This document shows, piece by piece, positions 17,926 through 27,902 of a stretch of DNA of 62,303 nucleotides (positions are counted from its first letter, which is position 1; each line of letters opens with the position of its first letter). Source of the stretch: CAZQRP01 sp964596125 (GTDB lineage Bacteria > Chloroflexota > Dehalococcoidia > GIF9 > UBA5629). Location of the stretch: assembly GCA_964596125.1 (NCBI GenBank), contig CAZQRP010000021.1:1-62303 (forward strand), read 5' to 3'. Below the pieces are notes generated by a model. The model had not been told where the DNA came from. It saw nothing but the letters and a program-made list of their open reading frames with translations, and did no database searches. The translations under genes and the position numbers were made by a program.

Positions 17926-18775
17926 CCTCACCAGCAGACTCCTCCATTGAAATCCTACCCTTTGCACGCCACATCCTGATAATAAGCCAGGGCACGGTTA
18001 TCAGCAATACTATCACACCGATCAACTGGGCCTGCTGCATGCCAAAAAGGAAAGGCTCTCCTTCCCGAATAAACCGTATACCAAGGTCACCGACAGCGTA
18101 AAGGGCAAGATATAGAAGAAAAAGCGAGCCCTGTGGCTTCAGCCGGCGGCGCAATCCCCAGATTATAGCAAAAGCTGTCAGGTTCCACAGTATATGGTAA
18201 ACCGGAGCAGGATGAACCGGTACGCCCAGAGGAGCATAGCAGCCGGGGTTCCCATAGATAATCGCCCAGGGCAATGAACTAAACTCCCCATAGCAGCAAC
18301 CATTTATCAGACAACCGATTCTGCCGATAGCCATCCCCACAAGCGCCCCCGGGGCAATAATATCACCAAGCTGCCATATGAAACTACGTACCTCCATAAA
18401 ATAGACCCTCAGCCCCTGTTTCTTTAAAAAGGAATACCGGTTAACCAGGACATAGATTATGACAGCCAACAGAATGCCAATGACAGCCCCATAGACTGCC
18501 AGTCCTTCGAAGGTAATAATTTGCCGGGGATGAGCAATATAATAGTCCCACCTGTCTATAACATGAACTAGCCGGGAGCCCAGTATCCCCCCGATTACCG
18601 CCCAGACGCCAAGACTATAAACATGGTCTTGAGAAATGCCAACCCTCTTCGCCTCCAGCAACGTTATTGCTATTATCGATAGCACAGCTAAGACCACCAT
18701 GATCCCATACCACCTTACCTCAAGAAATCCCAGTCTGAACGCTATCGGGTCGATGTCCAGTAAAATAGGATTCAT
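17894..18775 (-). CDS. lgt: Prolipoprotein diacylglyceryl transferase Lgt
   Basis: Membrane enzyme that moves diacylglycerol from phosphatidylglycerol to the lipobox Cys of prolipoproteins. The 293-residue sequence has about seven hydrophobic segments and the Lgt signature GRIGCLINGCCYGEFSSLPW, with the conserved GR-C/GCCYG core. It ends with a hydrophilic tail. It serves the lipoproteins seen nearby (for example 20333, 24628). It lies nine bases after ftsY, so the two are probably co-transcribed. Confidence 0.95.
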   Translation of the reverse strand: MNPILLDIDPIAFRLGFLEVRWYGIMVVLAVLSIIAITLLEAKRVGISQDHVYSLGVWAVIGGILGSRLVHVIDRWDYYIAHPRQIITFEGLAVYGAVIGILLAVIIYVLVNRYSFLKKQGLRVYFMEVRSFIWQLGDIIAPGALVGMAIGRIGCLINGCCYGEFSSLPWAIIYGNPGCYAPLGVPVHPAPVYHILWNLTAFAIIWGLRRRLKPQGSLFLLYLALYAVGDLGIRFIREGEPFLFGMQQAQLIGVIVLLITVPWLIIRMWRAKGRISMEESAGEVIGPDQNRGG

Positions 18776-18784
18776 TTTTCTCCT

Positions 18785-19696
18785 TTAACTAGTAAAAATT
18801 GCTTCTACAAATGCCTCAGCATCAAAGGCAACCATATCATCCAGGTTCTCACCGACCCCGATGTAAGTGATCGGTATTTTAAGCTCATCGCATATTGCCA
18901 GTACTATCCCCCCTTTAGCAGTGCCGTCAAGTTTGGTAAGGAAAATAGCCGTAACTTCCACTGCCTCCATGAAATGCCTGGCTTGGACCAGCCCGTTCTG
19001 TCCCGTCGTAGCATCGATCACCAGCAGCACTTCTTGAGGTAGATCGTACTTACCGGCTACACGTTTCACTTTTTTCAGTTCTTCCATCAGGTTAAATTTG
19101 GTATGAAGACGGCCCGCAGTATCAATGATGACCACCTGGGCACGCCGGCTCTGAGCTGCCTGCAAAGCGTCAAAGACCACCGCACCGGGATCACCACCGG
19201 GCTGGTGGGCCACAACCTCCACTCCGACACGCTCACCCCAAAAACGGAGCTGGTCAATAGCCGCAGCTCTAAAGGTATCGGCCGCAGCCAGAATAACCTG
19301 CTTTCCTCTGTTCTTATAATCATAAGCCAGCTTGGCAATTGTCGTCGTCTTGCCGGAACCGTTTACTCCAACTACCAGTACAATCTGTATGCCTTCGACA
19401 ACAGGAGGGCTCTTCTCCGATTTATCCATCATGAGCACATTCACCATCTCCTGTTTCAAGGCCAAACGCACCTGAGAGCCTTCGCTCAACCTCTCTTCCT
19501 TAATTCGCTTCTTCACCCGCTGAATAAGCTTGTCAGTAGTAGTTATGCCAACATCGGCAGCGATAAGCAGTTCCTCCAGTTCATCCCATGTTTCTTCTTC
19601 GATCTTCGACCGGTTAAAAAGGTCTGCAACTTTACCAAACCAGCTTTCCCGGCTACGTTTTATCCCTTTCTCAGTCTTTTTAAACAAATCAAGCAT
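18785..19696 (-). CDS. ftsY: Signal recognition particle receptor FtsY
   Basis: SRP receptor GTPase that delivers ribosomes to the membrane translocase. I place the start at ATG 19696 (MLDLFKKTEKGIKRSR), behind TAAGGTG; the frame is open to 19756 but that extension lacks a ribosome site. The 303 residues include the N domain, the G1 motif GVNGSGKTTTIAKLA, DTAGRLHTKFNLMEEL, and TKLDGTAKGG before the conserved GVGENLDDM end. The acidic A domain is short, as in many bacteria. It is followed by lgt. Confidence 0.95.
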   Translation of the reverse strand: MLDLFKKTEKGIKRSRESWFGKVADLFNRSKIEEETWDELEELLIAADVGITTTDKLIQRVKKRIKEERLSEGSQVRLALKQEMVNVLMMDKSEKSPPVVEGIQIVLVVGVNGSGKTTTIAKLAYDYKNRGKQVILAAADTFRAAAIDQLRFWGERVGVEVVAHQPGGDPGAVVFDALQAAQSRRAQVVIIDTAGRLHTKFNLMEELKKVKRVAGKYDLPQEVLLVIDATTGQNGLVQARHFMEAVEVTAIFLTKLDGTAKGGIVLAICDELKIPITYIGVGENLDDMVAFDAEAFVEAIFTS

Positions 19697-19962
19697 TTCA
19701 ATACACCTTATCCCCTGTCCTGATATACATACCACAGCCTGCACAGTGACAGGCATATTGCCCTGTTCAATTCTCTAGCTTGAAGAAGTCCAGTTATATC
19801 AGGCAGATAAAGAACTGCATCACAGAATTAAAACATGGTAGTTCATTACAGCAACAGATTTAATTTTAATCTGATGCTGTGCAGGAAAGCAAACTGACTC
19901 CCGGATTTAACAGGCTTGACAGCACCATGCTACCAGACTATGATAATGCAGGGAGTTCCTCA

Positions 19963-20229
19963 ATGAATAATATGAAAACCACTCTTGTTATGCTACTCAT
20001 CCTTGTCCTGGCAATTGGTGTGGTGAACGCCTGTACTTCCACAGAGGTAGATGAAGCGGAAATAGAAGCAAAGCAAAAGGCTTTACAGAATGAGATGGAG
20101 CGCATTCATGGGGAATGGTCTGAAAATCAGCTCGAGCTCCCTCCCCCACTACCCGCCCTCGGCATCGACACAGCCAGTTTAAAGATCAAGACCGAACTAA
20201 CCACAGATAGCCAGATTCCCAAGTTTTAG
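19963..20229 (+). CDS. Small predicted lipoprotein
   Basis: The ATG at 19963 has GGGAG seven bases upstream; the frame is open from 19879. The 88-residue product has a signal helix and the lipobox-like VVNAC near residue 24. A Glu-rich helical segment (EVDEAEIEAKQKALQNEMER) and a Pro-rich stretch follow. No family recognised. It converges on the larger lipoprotein gene. Confidence 0.5.
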   Translation: MNNMKTTLVMLLILVLAIGVVNACTSTEVDEAEIEAKQKALQNEMERIHGEWSENQLELPPPLPALGIDTASLKIKTELTTDSQIPKF

Positions 20230-20332
20230 TGCAGTCGGCTGCCTACCACGGTAGTTGAAAGGCTTAACTCAAAGATCAGGGCTTTTTATCTTGACAACTA
20301 CTATTTCACCATGGCGCCGGCCTACGGAAAGC

Positions 20333-21061
20333 CTATTTACATTGCAATATCCGCTGTAAAGCCGCACTCGGTTTACTGATGGGAACAATTTCTCCGGAGT
20401 CCGTGTAGTACGTCCACTCACCCTTCACAATTCCCCCCTGCTCCCTCCCCAGGCCAGGTCCACTTATTTTAAACCTGATGCTGTCAATCTTCGTCGCAGT
20501 CCAGCTCTGGTATTGGTCAACAATGCTGCGGGCTGCTGATACTGCCCGTCCTCCGGTCTGAAGTTTATTCTCCCTTATCTGCATCAGTGCAGATAGCTGC
20601 TCCTTGAGTTCACCATGCAGGTCTTCATACAAGCTCTGTTTACCTGTATCCACGTCCCAGATCATAATAACGCTGGGATACTGACTACCCATCACCCTAA
20701 CAGCGAAGTGTAACTTAACCACCTCATACTGGTCATTTTTAAGCTTCTCCAGGTCCTTGGTTACCTCAAGTTTTCGCGGACTCCATTTATATTTAAGGGC
20801 GTTCACCTTCTGAGTCTCAACCCACTTCAGTGCCGGAGCTGCAACCTGGTCTAGCTTATGCAGTTTCAACTGGACGTCATAGATCTGCTGGTCAATTTTA
20901 TCAATGTCTGCGTGCAGTTCGGCCAGACCATCATCCGCCACAGCAAGGAGGCTGCTTGCTGCATCAATGTTGATGCTTCCGTACTCTTCCGACGCGCAAC
21001 CGACCAGGGGACAGATAATCAACAGGACTAGTGAAGCCAGTAGTCCGGGTAATCCCTTCAT
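20333..21061 (-). CDS. Predicted lipoprotein with coiled-coil region
   Basis: Start at ATG 21061 behind AGGTG; GTG 21070 is the other option. The 242 residues begin with a signal peptide and the lipobox PLVGC. A helical region (ELHADIDKIDQQIYDVQLKL) probably forms a coiled coil. A domain with GSQYPSVIMIWDVDTGKQ and a C-terminal WTYYTDSGEIVP follow. No named family recognised. It stands upstream of ftsY on the same strand but 570 bases away. Confidence 0.55.
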   Translation of the reverse strand: MKGLPGLLASLVLLIICPLVGCASEEYGSINIDAASSLLAVADDGLAELHADIDKIDQQIYDVQLKLHKLDQVAAPALKWVETQKVNALKYKWSPRKLEVTKDLEKLKNDQYEVVKLHFAVRVMGSQYPSVIMIWDVDTGKQSLYEDLHGELKEQLSALMQIRENKLQTGGRAVSAARSIVDQYQSWTATKIDSIRFKISGPGLGREQGGIVKGEWTYYTDSGEIVPISKPSAALQRILQCK

Positions 21062-21213
21062 TTTATACACCTGTTAACCTGTGTAAACAAGAAAATACTT
21101 CAAATAAATATTCTTAGACCATTATTATAACATACCAGGTCACGAATATGACCGCACTGCATTTTCAGGCAACGGATCTACTGAATACGCCAGTGCGGTA
21201 AATCCACATCGGG

Positions 21214-23514
21214 CTAGACCTGATTAAACGGCTCATGCCCGCCTGTAAGTGCTCGAAGTAATACTAGAGCCGCTCTTTTATCCAGCGGCTCATTGTTATT
21301 ACCGCATTTGGGTGACTGGATGCAGCTAGGGCAACCATCCTCGCAGGGGCAGTCTTCGATTGCCTTTAAAGTAGCCGCCCACAGTTCTGTGATTATCTCG
21401 AAGCCCTTTTCGGCAATACCGATCCCGCCGGGATAGGCATCGTAAATAAAGACCTGCGCTTTACCGGTATCCGGATGGAGGGGGGTGGAGACACCACCTA
21501 TGTCATTCCGGTCACATAAAGCAAAAAGTGGTAGCAGGGCTATTGCGGCATGCTCTGCGGCATGCAGACCGCCGGAAAAATCAAGGCCGGCCTCAATAAT
21601 CCGGTCAATAGCTTTCTGTGGTACATCAAACCACAGTGACTCGGTGATAAATTGCTGGGGCGGTAAATCAAGAAGCTCATCACCGATAACCTCCTCAGTG
21701 AACTGCATCTTTTTCCTGAAGCCGACCACATCATTCGTAACATCCACCTCCCCGAAATATACATGCACATCGGAATAGTCTGCCAGCAACTTCACGTTCT
21801 TTATCCTGATTTCAGTTAATTCCTTGGCCTGCGTGTAATATGGAACCGTCGAAGGAGTTGCTACTGCAACACGTCTTTCCAGATCAAGTTCATTTATTAA
21901 ATAGGACTCACCCTGGTGGAGATAAACAGCCCCCGTATGTATCTGGAAAAAGGCAGTACTTGCTTCAACAGTCTCCAGTAACTCGTAGCCCCGGGAAGCA
22001 TCAACAATGGCATAGTTTTTATCTGAAGTCGACCGGATAGTAAGGTCCTGGGCTGGATGTGCAATGCGGGGAGAAAGATACCATAAAACCTTCCCCCTCC
22101 TGAGCATATTTGCTTCCTCTAACCTTTTAAGTGCCTCATGAAATCCATCCCCAAATAATTTGCTATCACCCTCGCTCAAGGGCTGCTCCCAGGCAGCACA
22201 AAGAAGATGCGGCATTAAAATATTGATATTTTCCGAGTTTATCAGGGCGTTCTCAAAAGACTTGCCGAAGAAAGAATCCGGATTATTCATAAAATACTGG
22301 TCAAGCGGATTATCCTGGGCAACAAGAAAACTCAATGAGGCACCGCTTCCCCTGCCACTCCGCCCAGCCTGCTGCCACGTGCTGGAAATACTGCCTGGAT
22401 ACCCGGTAAGCACTGTTGCTTCCAGGTCACCGATGTCAATTCCCAGCTCCAGAGCGGTAGTAGCCACAACGCCAAGAAGCTGGCCACTGAAGAGCTCCTG
22501 CTCAATCCGCCGCCGGTCTTCGGCCAGATAGCCCGCCCGGTAAGGCTTTATTTGATCAGCAAGAGGAGGCCCCAGATGATCCCGGCTATAGACATAAATG
22601 AGTTCAGTCAATTTCCGGGTCCGGGTAAAAACCAGGCTGCGAATATTATGACGGATCAGTTCGGTAAATAAAAATGTGGCCTCGCTGTTAGAGCTGCGCC
22701 GGGTGGCTTTCGCTTTATCGATAACCGGTGGATTCCAGAAAATAAAGGGCTTTTTGCCATGAGGCGAACCATCCTCGCTAATCACCTCAAAGGTCTGTCC
22801 GACAAGCTTCTCCGCATGCTCCAGAGGATTGGCAATAGTTGCCGAACTGCAAATAAACTGGGGGCTAGAACCGTACCGGGCACAAAGCCGATGCAGCCGA
22901 CGTAAAATATTGGCTACATGAGAGCCAAAAACTCCGCGATAAACATGAGCTTCATCTACTATCACATATTTCAACTGGCTAAACATTCTTGACCAGGACT
23001 TATGGTTGGGCAGAATACCAAGGTGAAGCATATCAGGGTTGGTAAGTATCACTCTGGCTCTCTTCTTTATCTCCCCGCGCTCCGACTGAGGCGTATCACC
23101 GTCAAAGGTAGCACATTCCCCAAAGGGAACAATCTTGGGGCAAGCCAATTGATATAAGCTTCTTAACTGGTCCTGGGCCAAGGCTTTCGTAGGGAAAAGG
23201 TATAAAGCGCGACTCGTCCTGTCATTGAGAAGCGCTTCCAAAACAGGCAAGTTATAGCATAATGTCTTACCACTGGCACTGGCTGTCGCTACCATGATGT
23301 TCTTACCACAACGAGCGCCGTTGACCGCCATAGCCTGATGTGTATAGAGGGATACTATGCCTGACGATTCAAGTTGCGATTGAAGAAGAGGATGGAGAGG
23401 CTTATCTAATTGACCAAAGCGGGCATCACACTGGGGAATATACTGGATATGAACGATCTGCTGTTCATAATCAGGTAAACTGGTAAGATGATGAACAAAG
23501 GCATTCGCATCCAT
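21214..23514 (-). CDS. MrfA/Hrq1-like DEAD/DEAH helicase with DUF1998
   Basis: A 766-residue superfamily 2 helicase. The Walker A is ATASASGKT (about 77-85), the Walker B is VDEAH (about 190), and motif VI reads QQAGRSGRG. The C-terminal DUF1998 region ends with four cysteines in CPCEDGCPSCIQ plus CGNNNEP, the metal site of MrfA (Bacillus mitomycin repair) and yeast Hrq1. It likely unwinds DNA 3'-5' in crosslink or damage repair. It is 24 bases after the DUF503 gene and probably co-transcribed with it. Confidence 0.88.
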   Translation of the reverse strand: MDANAFVHHLTSLPDYEQQIVHIQYIPQCDARFGQLDKPLHPLLQSQLESSGIVSLYTHQAMAVNGARCGKNIMVATASASGKTLCYNLPVLEALLNDRTSRALYLFPTKALAQDQLRSLYQLACPKIVPFGECATFDGDTPQSERGEIKKRARVILTNPDMLHLGILPNHKSWSRMFSQLKYVIVDEAHVYRGVFGSHVANILRRLHRLCARYGSSPQFICSSATIANPLEHAEKLVGQTFEVISEDGSPHGKKPFIFWNPPVIDKAKATRRSSNSEATFLFTELIRHNIRSLVFTRTRKLTELIYVYSRDHLGPPLADQIKPYRAGYLAEDRRRIEQELFSGQLLGVVATTALELGIDIGDLEATVLTGYPGSISSTWQQAGRSGRGSGASLSFLVAQDNPLDQYFMNNPDSFFGKSFENALINSENINILMPHLLCAAWEQPLSEGDSKLFGDGFHEALKRLEEANMLRRGKVLWYLSPRIAHPAQDLTIRSTSDKNYAIVDASRGYELLETVEASTAFFQIHTGAVYLHQGESYLINELDLERRVAVATPSTVPYYTQAKELTEIRIKNVKLLADYSDVHVYFGEVDVTNDVVGFRKKMQFTEEVIGDELLDLPPQQFITESLWFDVPQKAIDRIIEAGLDFSGGLHAAEHAAIALLPLFALCDRNDIGGVSTPLHPDTGKAQVFIYDAYPGGIGIAEKGFEIITELWAATLKAIEDCPCEDGCPSCIQSPKCGNNNEPLDKRAALVLLRALTGGHEPFNQV

Positions 23515-23538
23515 TTCAACCCATTAATCAGCCATTCT

Positions 23539-23832
23539 CTAAAGACCATGCATAATCTCAATCTCATGGTCTACGATTTCCAACGCCGGGTAATTCTGTA
23601 CAATGAAGTTCATCACCCTGGTAATCGTCTCATCAACGTGCTGGTTATTATTGCTTACACAGCTAATACCCAGCGTTGCCAGTTGCCAGAGTTCATGGTC
23701 ATCCACTTCAGCTACCGAGATGTTAAACTGATTACGAAGTCGACTGGTAATAGACTTGACTATTCGCCGCTTGCCCTTGAGTGACTGACTTTCAGGAAGA
23801 TGGATTTTTATCTTGCAGACACCGGTGTTCAT
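23539..23832 (-). CDS. DUF503 family protein (YlxP-like)
   Basis: A 97-residue protein with the family pattern VCKIKIHLPESQSLKGKRRI, then FNISVAEVDDHELWQLATLG. DUF503/YlxP is small and often found near rbfA and infB; its role is unclear, possibly RNA- or ribosome-linked. Here it precedes the DUF1998 helicase. Confidence 0.85.
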   Translation of the reverse strand: MNTGVCKIKIHLPESQSLKGKRRIVKSITSRLRNQFNISVAEVDDHELWQLATLGISCVSNNNQHVDETITRVMNFIVQNYPALEIVDHEIEIMHGL

Positions 23833-24047
23833 CGGTTAATACAACTCACATTTCCTTCAGCGGTCCAGTGTGTACAACCATTTCCCGTAGAAGAACTCTT
23901 GTGGGGAAGTCTGCCTATTTCAGATATTCCGCCTCATGGACGTGTACCAGCATTCTTAAAATGCTACAAACCATACCTTGCACGTGTTATCCATTGTAGG
24001 TTATAATCATTTTCAAGTCAATATAATATCGATTGTTCATTACCAGC

Positions 24048-24620
24048 ATGTCAGATACTGCAACGCAAAGTCAGAAACGAACACGAGCCAGAATAGCTCT
24101 GGCAGCAAGTATCCTTCTCGGGCTTGTCTTTGTGGCTTCTGGAAGCGGTAAAATAATCGGTTTCGGTGAGGTACCGGGGCAAACTGTAGAATTTATCGGT
24201 TATATTGTTCCGGAAGCCCTTCTGACTCCATTAGTGGTTAATTTCATCTACGAGATATTTATTCCATATATACTACCCTGCGTTGAACTGGGCTTAGGAT
24301 GTCTTTTAATCATAGGTTTTATACCTCGACTCATGGCTGTTTTATGCCTGCCGCTCAGTTTAGCCCTCATGGGAAATAATTTATGGGCGATACGTGCTGG
24401 AATGGAAAAATATGCTTCATGTGCCTGCTTCGGTATATGGGAAGAAGTATTTGGAGAATTGACACCAGCACAGTCACTGGGCATCGACATTGGACTTCTT
24501 GCTCTTGCCTTGGTTATAATATTTGTTTATCCGGTTCGTTTCCTGTCTTCCCGTGAATGGATGACGAATTTGAGGAAGAAGAAAAAGACGGAACCGGCGA
24601 CAGATAGCACGGACGAGTGA
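24048..24620 (+). CDS. MauE/DoxX-like redox membrane protein
   Basis: About 190 residues with four or five membrane helices. The first cytoplasm-proximal helix region reads LVFVASGSGKIIGF, the DoxX/MauE pattern, and CACFGIWEE (about 130) matches the CxCFG loop of MauE-type proteins thought to support disulfide formation. A TTG at 24033 is an alternative start; neither start has a clear ribosome site. Seven bases after it begins a lipoprotein gene, so they may work together at the membrane. The function is inferred from the family. Confidence 0.72.
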   Translation: MSDTATQSQKRTRARIALAASILLGLVFVASGSGKIIGFGEVPGQTVEFIGYIVPEALLTPLVVNFIYEIFIPYILPCVELGLGCLLIIGFIPRLMAVLCLPLSLALMGNNLWAIRAGMEKYASCACFGIWEEVFGELTPAQSLGIDIGLLALALVIIFVYPVRFLSSREWMTNLRKKKKTEPATDSTDE

Positions 24621-24627
24621 GAAAAAA

Positions 24628-25341
24628 ATGAAGAGGTCACAACTATACCGCTGGTTTAAGCGGGCTACTATCTTACTGTTTTTCTTAATGTTGCTTATTA
24701 GTGGCTGCAAACCTGTCTTACCAGAACCTGCACCACTACCTCCACCTCCCCCACCACCAAACAAGCCCCCGATCATTAATTACATAACAGCCCAGCAACA
24801 GACTACCCCGTCTTACAGTTCCGAGATTCGCTGCGTGGCTTCAGATGCTGATGATGATATCTTAACCTATTCCTGGGCGGTTGAAGGCGGGAAAATTGAA
24901 GGTTCGGGAGATACTGTTGTCTGGACCGCTCCCGAAACGGAGGGAGATTATACCATTACCGCCACGGTCAGTGATGGGAATGGTGGAGAGGCTACGGATT
25001 CGGTAACCATTACTGTAATATCTGAACCCAATCAGTTACCAATCGTCACAATGATTGTGACGCTCAAAGACCGGGAACCAATCACTGCCGGCGAAGCACC
25101 GATACGAATCAAGCGCTTCAGCACCGTGCAAATTGAGTGCATTGCCGAAGACCCGGACGGTGATGAATTAACTTTCACCTGGGCAGCTACAGAAGGTAAA
25201 GTAATGGGAGAAGGGGCTAAGGTGGATTATTTTGCTTCTGATCCCGGAGACCAGGCTGTTACAGTTACCGCAATCGACAGTAGAAATGGTCAAACTAAAT
25301 TCTCTGTATATTTTGATGTGCCGTGCTGCGGTGCCTTTTGA
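24628..25341 (+). CDS. Lipoprotein with two PKD/Ig-like domains
   Basis: The 237-residue product has a signal peptide with lipobox LISGC near residue 28 and a Pro-rich linker (PEPAPLPPPPPPPNKPP). Two beta domains follow, each with the pattern D(A/P)D(D/G)D...L(T)...W, as in ASDADDDILTYSWAVEGG and AEDPDGDELTFTWAATEG. These look like PKD or cadherin-type domains. It is probably anchored on the outer face of the membrane as a binding or spacer protein. It is co-transcribed with the MauE-like gene. Confidence 0.75.
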   Translation: MKRSQLYRWFKRATILLFFLMLLISGCKPVLPEPAPLPPPPPPPNKPPIINYITAQQQTTPSYSSEIRCVASDADDDILTYSWAVEGGKIEGSGDTVVWTAPETEGDYTITATVSDGNGGEATDSVTITVISEPNQLPIVTMIVTLKDREPITAGEAPIRIKRFSTVQIECIAEDPDGDELTFTWAATEGKVMGEGAKVDYFASDPGDQAVTVTAIDSRNGQTKFSVYFDVPCCGAF

Positions 25342-25366
25342 GATGTCTGTCGATCCCAAAATCAAG

Positions 25367-26089
25367 TCACAGAGAGACAAGCTTGACTTCACCCCATAAT
25401 CCTATCTTTTCATCTTTAATTATGACCACACCGGCCAGTCCATCAAGGGCCTGAGCTTGCTCTATCCCTGCGGCGATATCCGTAACAGTCACAATACGAT
25501 TGCCTATTGCGGTGGCTGCCGCATCCGCTAACGCTGTGGACTGTGACAGGACGATCACAGCATCAGCCGCACCAAAGCTGAGAGAATGCCCCACGGTCTT
25601 TGAAGAGGTGCATATACCCAGAGGTGTTTCCTCCGGCTTAATCTCCAGGGCTATTTTACCAGTGAACGGGGACGTACCAGCGTAAACACCTATAAGCCTC
25701 TTTTTCAAACTCTTCATAAATATATCGCCGCCATTTTCGACGATTACCTCCGAAGAATAGGTGAGTAACTCGCTGCCCACTTCCTCCGCAATAGCGCCGG
25801 CTACTGCCGCCATGGGCCCGACTCCAGCTATCCTGGCAGCCTGCGCCATATCCTTGATAATAGCTGACGCACCGGCTTCTATGGAGTAAGGTTCCAGTGT
25901 TGAGAGAAAGCGTGGATGGTCTTCAATATACTTTTCAAGGGGTATACGACACTTTTTAATAGCAGTTAAAGCTTCGGCCTCAAGGTTTTTCTGAGCGCGA
26001 ATATGCAGGTCGGTTTCTTTATAAACCACATTGAAGGAAAACAGGTCCTTATCCTTGATCCAGTGGCGGTATGTCCTTGGCTCGTACAT
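25367..26089 (-). CDS. UPF0280 family protein (homocysteine set, MA1715-like)
   Basis: A 240-residue protein beginning MYEPRTYRHWIK, the usual UPF0280 opening; the frame extends to a TTG at 26110 without better support. It has the ApbE-like core GASAIIKDMAQAARIAGVGP, then VGSELLTYSSEVIVENGGDI. The Methanosarcina homolog MA1715 improves sulfide assimilation into homocysteine. It lies downstream of the NIL-ferredoxin and DUF39 genes on the same strand, the partners known from that system. This supports the same role here. Confidence 0.82.
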   Translation of the reverse strand: MYEPRTYRHWIKDKDLFSFNVVYKETDLHIRAQKNLEAEALTAIKKCRIPLEKYIEDHPRFLSTLEPYSIEAGASAIIKDMAQAARIAGVGPMAAVAGAIAEEVGSELLTYSSEVIVENGGDIFMKSLKKRLIGVYAGTSPFTGKIALEIKPEETPLGICTSSKTVGHSLSFGAADAVIVLSQSTALADAAATAIGNRIVTVTDIAAGIEQAQALDGLAGVVIIKDEKIGLWGEVKLVSL

Positions 26090-26155
26090 CGAAAACGGTT
26101 TTTTCTGCAAGCAGTATTTTAAAACCTTTGAGCAAAATCTGAGGGCAGTAATTTT

Positions 26156-26566
26156 TTAAAAATACAACTCCATGGCCCGGGGTGGACAGGCTTTAACGCA
26201 TAGCTCACAGACAACACATTTGGTGTGATCGAAATTTACTTTTCGAGTTTCCGGCTCCAGAGAAAAGGCTCCGGTTGGACATAGTGTTATACAGGCGCCG
26301 CAATGAGTACACCTGGACTCGTTGCGAACGACATCCTGACTTAAGGACTGGATTTTAACTCCAGCGTCAGTAAGATACTTCACTCCTTTGTCATAGCTCC
26401 GGTTTTCCCCGGTCAATTCCATAACCAGGAGCCCCTCCTGTCCAGGGGTAACTGAAGCCTTCAGGATATTAAATTCCAGGCCGAAATCCTTGACCAGCCG
26501 GCTGACTATAGGTTTATCAACCAACCGTTGGGGAAAATGTAAAACTAACCTTCTTGAAACAGCCAT
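26156..26566 (-). CDS. NIL-domain 4Fe-4S ferredoxin (homocysteine set)
   Basis: A 136-residue protein with AAGGAGGA before the ATG. Residues 1-75 form an NIL domain (RRLVLHFPQRLVDKPIVSRL). The C-terminal half has two 4Fe-4S motifs, CTHCGACITLCPTG and CVVCELCVKACP. It resembles MA1822, the ferredoxin partner of the DUF39 protein in making homocysteine from aspartate semialdehyde and sulfide. It lies 15 bases after the DUF39 gene. Confidence 0.88.
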   Translation of the reverse strand: MAVSRRLVLHFPQRLVDKPIVSRLVKDFGLEFNILKASVTPGQEGLLVMELTGENRSYDKGVKYLTDAGVKIQSLSQDVVRNESRCTHCGACITLCPTGAFSLEPETRKVNFDHTKCVVCELCVKACPPRAMELYF

Positions 26567-26581
26567 CTTCTTCCTCCTTCA

Positions 26582-27787
26582 CTATTGTATTGGACGGTCC
26601 TCCAGTGGTCTGAAGACAATGCCTGACTCTGCACCGGGCAAAGGAGCCACGGGCTCAGTAAGCAGAAATCCGCCGCTCTTTATCCACTCCTTCAAAATAG
26701 TGGCGATTTCTACCGCCTTCGGATAACTGGATAAAGACGCAGTCGGAACTTCTTTGTCCTGTACTTTTATCTTTCCACTCTTCAAGTCAGCGTAGCTAAC
26801 TTCAGCCAAAATGTCGGTCTTTCTCTGGGGATAGACATCAGAATAATCAACGACCGGGGCCAATATCTGGCTATCAGTTACTATCGTAGAGCGAAGTATT
26901 TCTTCAGAAAGAACAGGTATGGGCACACCGATTCCCACTGTCAGAGTAGCACCATAACCAAGAAAGCTGGTGCCTACCAGCCATTCGGGTCTCATTTGCT
27001 TCAGGTCCCCGATAACCGCGAGCGTACCCGCTGGCCTTTTAGGTACACCGTTATCTCCACGCAGAACAGCGGGATTATGCTGGGTACCCTGCCAGCTCAC
27101 ATATCCGACTCCGCCGCCAATGAATATTCTGGTACCTATCCCTATAGTTTTGTAATAGGGATCATTAAGCAATGGGGAAAGCTGGCCGGAAGTGGAATAA
27201 TTAGCATTGCCTAATTCCGGCTTAAGGACACCCATATACGTATAAATAATGCGGTCAGATAGATTGACAGCCACATTGTAATTCTGGTAGGCATTTCTCA
27301 TGTTGAATAAGACCGCCTCGTTGACATCCTTGATATTAATTAAAGTTTCCAGCTTACGTCTGGGATAGCAGTCAGTACCATACGCTGTGGCATCCATCCT
27401 GATGTCCTTTCCCGATACCAGTTCTTCTATGACATGTCCTCCACCGTATCTGAATTCACCAGGATAGATCCTATTCCTGGGTTCGTCTTCAGGTAGAGCA
27501 GTAGCCCCTAAGAAAATATCTACGGCTGCCAATCCCGTATAGACAGGAACGTCATTAAGATATACTTTCCCTCCACCAAGCTTTATTCTGGGCTTGGTAT
27601 GACCAACATTGATATAAGCACCCGAACCGCACATTGGACCGAAGGTACCGGTGGTAACGACATCCACCTCTTCAGCAGCCCGGCTAATACCTTTCTCGCG
27701 GGCAATACCAATTATTTCCTCAGCCGTTGCAACCACTGCCTGCCCTCTTTTAATCTTTTCATTGATCTCATCAATTGTTTTCGGCAT
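26582..27787 (-). CDS. DUF39 homocysteine biosynthesis protein
   Basis: A 401-residue DUF39 protein resembling MA1821 of Methanosarcina, which with its ferredoxin partner converts aspartate semialdehyde and sulfide into homocysteine. It shows the conserved Cys in TFGPMCGSGAYIN (Cys53) and a second one in ATAYGTDCYPRRK (Cys140), plus the Gly-rich GGGVGYVSWQGTQHNP. GGGGGTGA precedes the ATG. It lies between the THI4 and ferredoxin genes. No CBS domains are fused, unlike some family members. Confidence 0.88.
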   Translation of the reverse strand: MPKTIDEINEKIKRGQAVVATAEEIIGIAREKGISRAAEEVDVVTTGTFGPMCGSGAYINVGHTKPRIKLGGGKVYLNDVPVYTGLAAVDIFLGATALPEDEPRNRIYPGEFRYGGGHVIEELVSGKDIRMDATAYGTDCYPRRKLETLINIKDVNEAVLFNMRNAYQNYNVAVNLSDRIIYTYMGVLKPELGNANYSTSGQLSPLLNDPYYKTIGIGTRIFIGGGVGYVSWQGTQHNPAVLRGDNGVPKRPAGTLAVIGDLKQMRPEWLVGTSFLGYGATLTVGIGVPIPVLSEEILRSTIVTDSQILAPVVDYSDVYPQRKTDILAEVSYADLKSGKIKVQDKEVPTASLSSYPKAVEIATILKEWIKSGGFLLTEPVAPLPGAESGIVFRPLEDRPIQ

Positions 27788-27902
27788 TGTATCTCACCCC
27801 CGATCCCTCTTCTAGATTATGAAAAGGGAGCTTTATATACAAAACAGGAACCTATTCTCTATATGCTCTGTCGCCGTCTTAGAGATAAAGGAAGCGATTC
27901 TA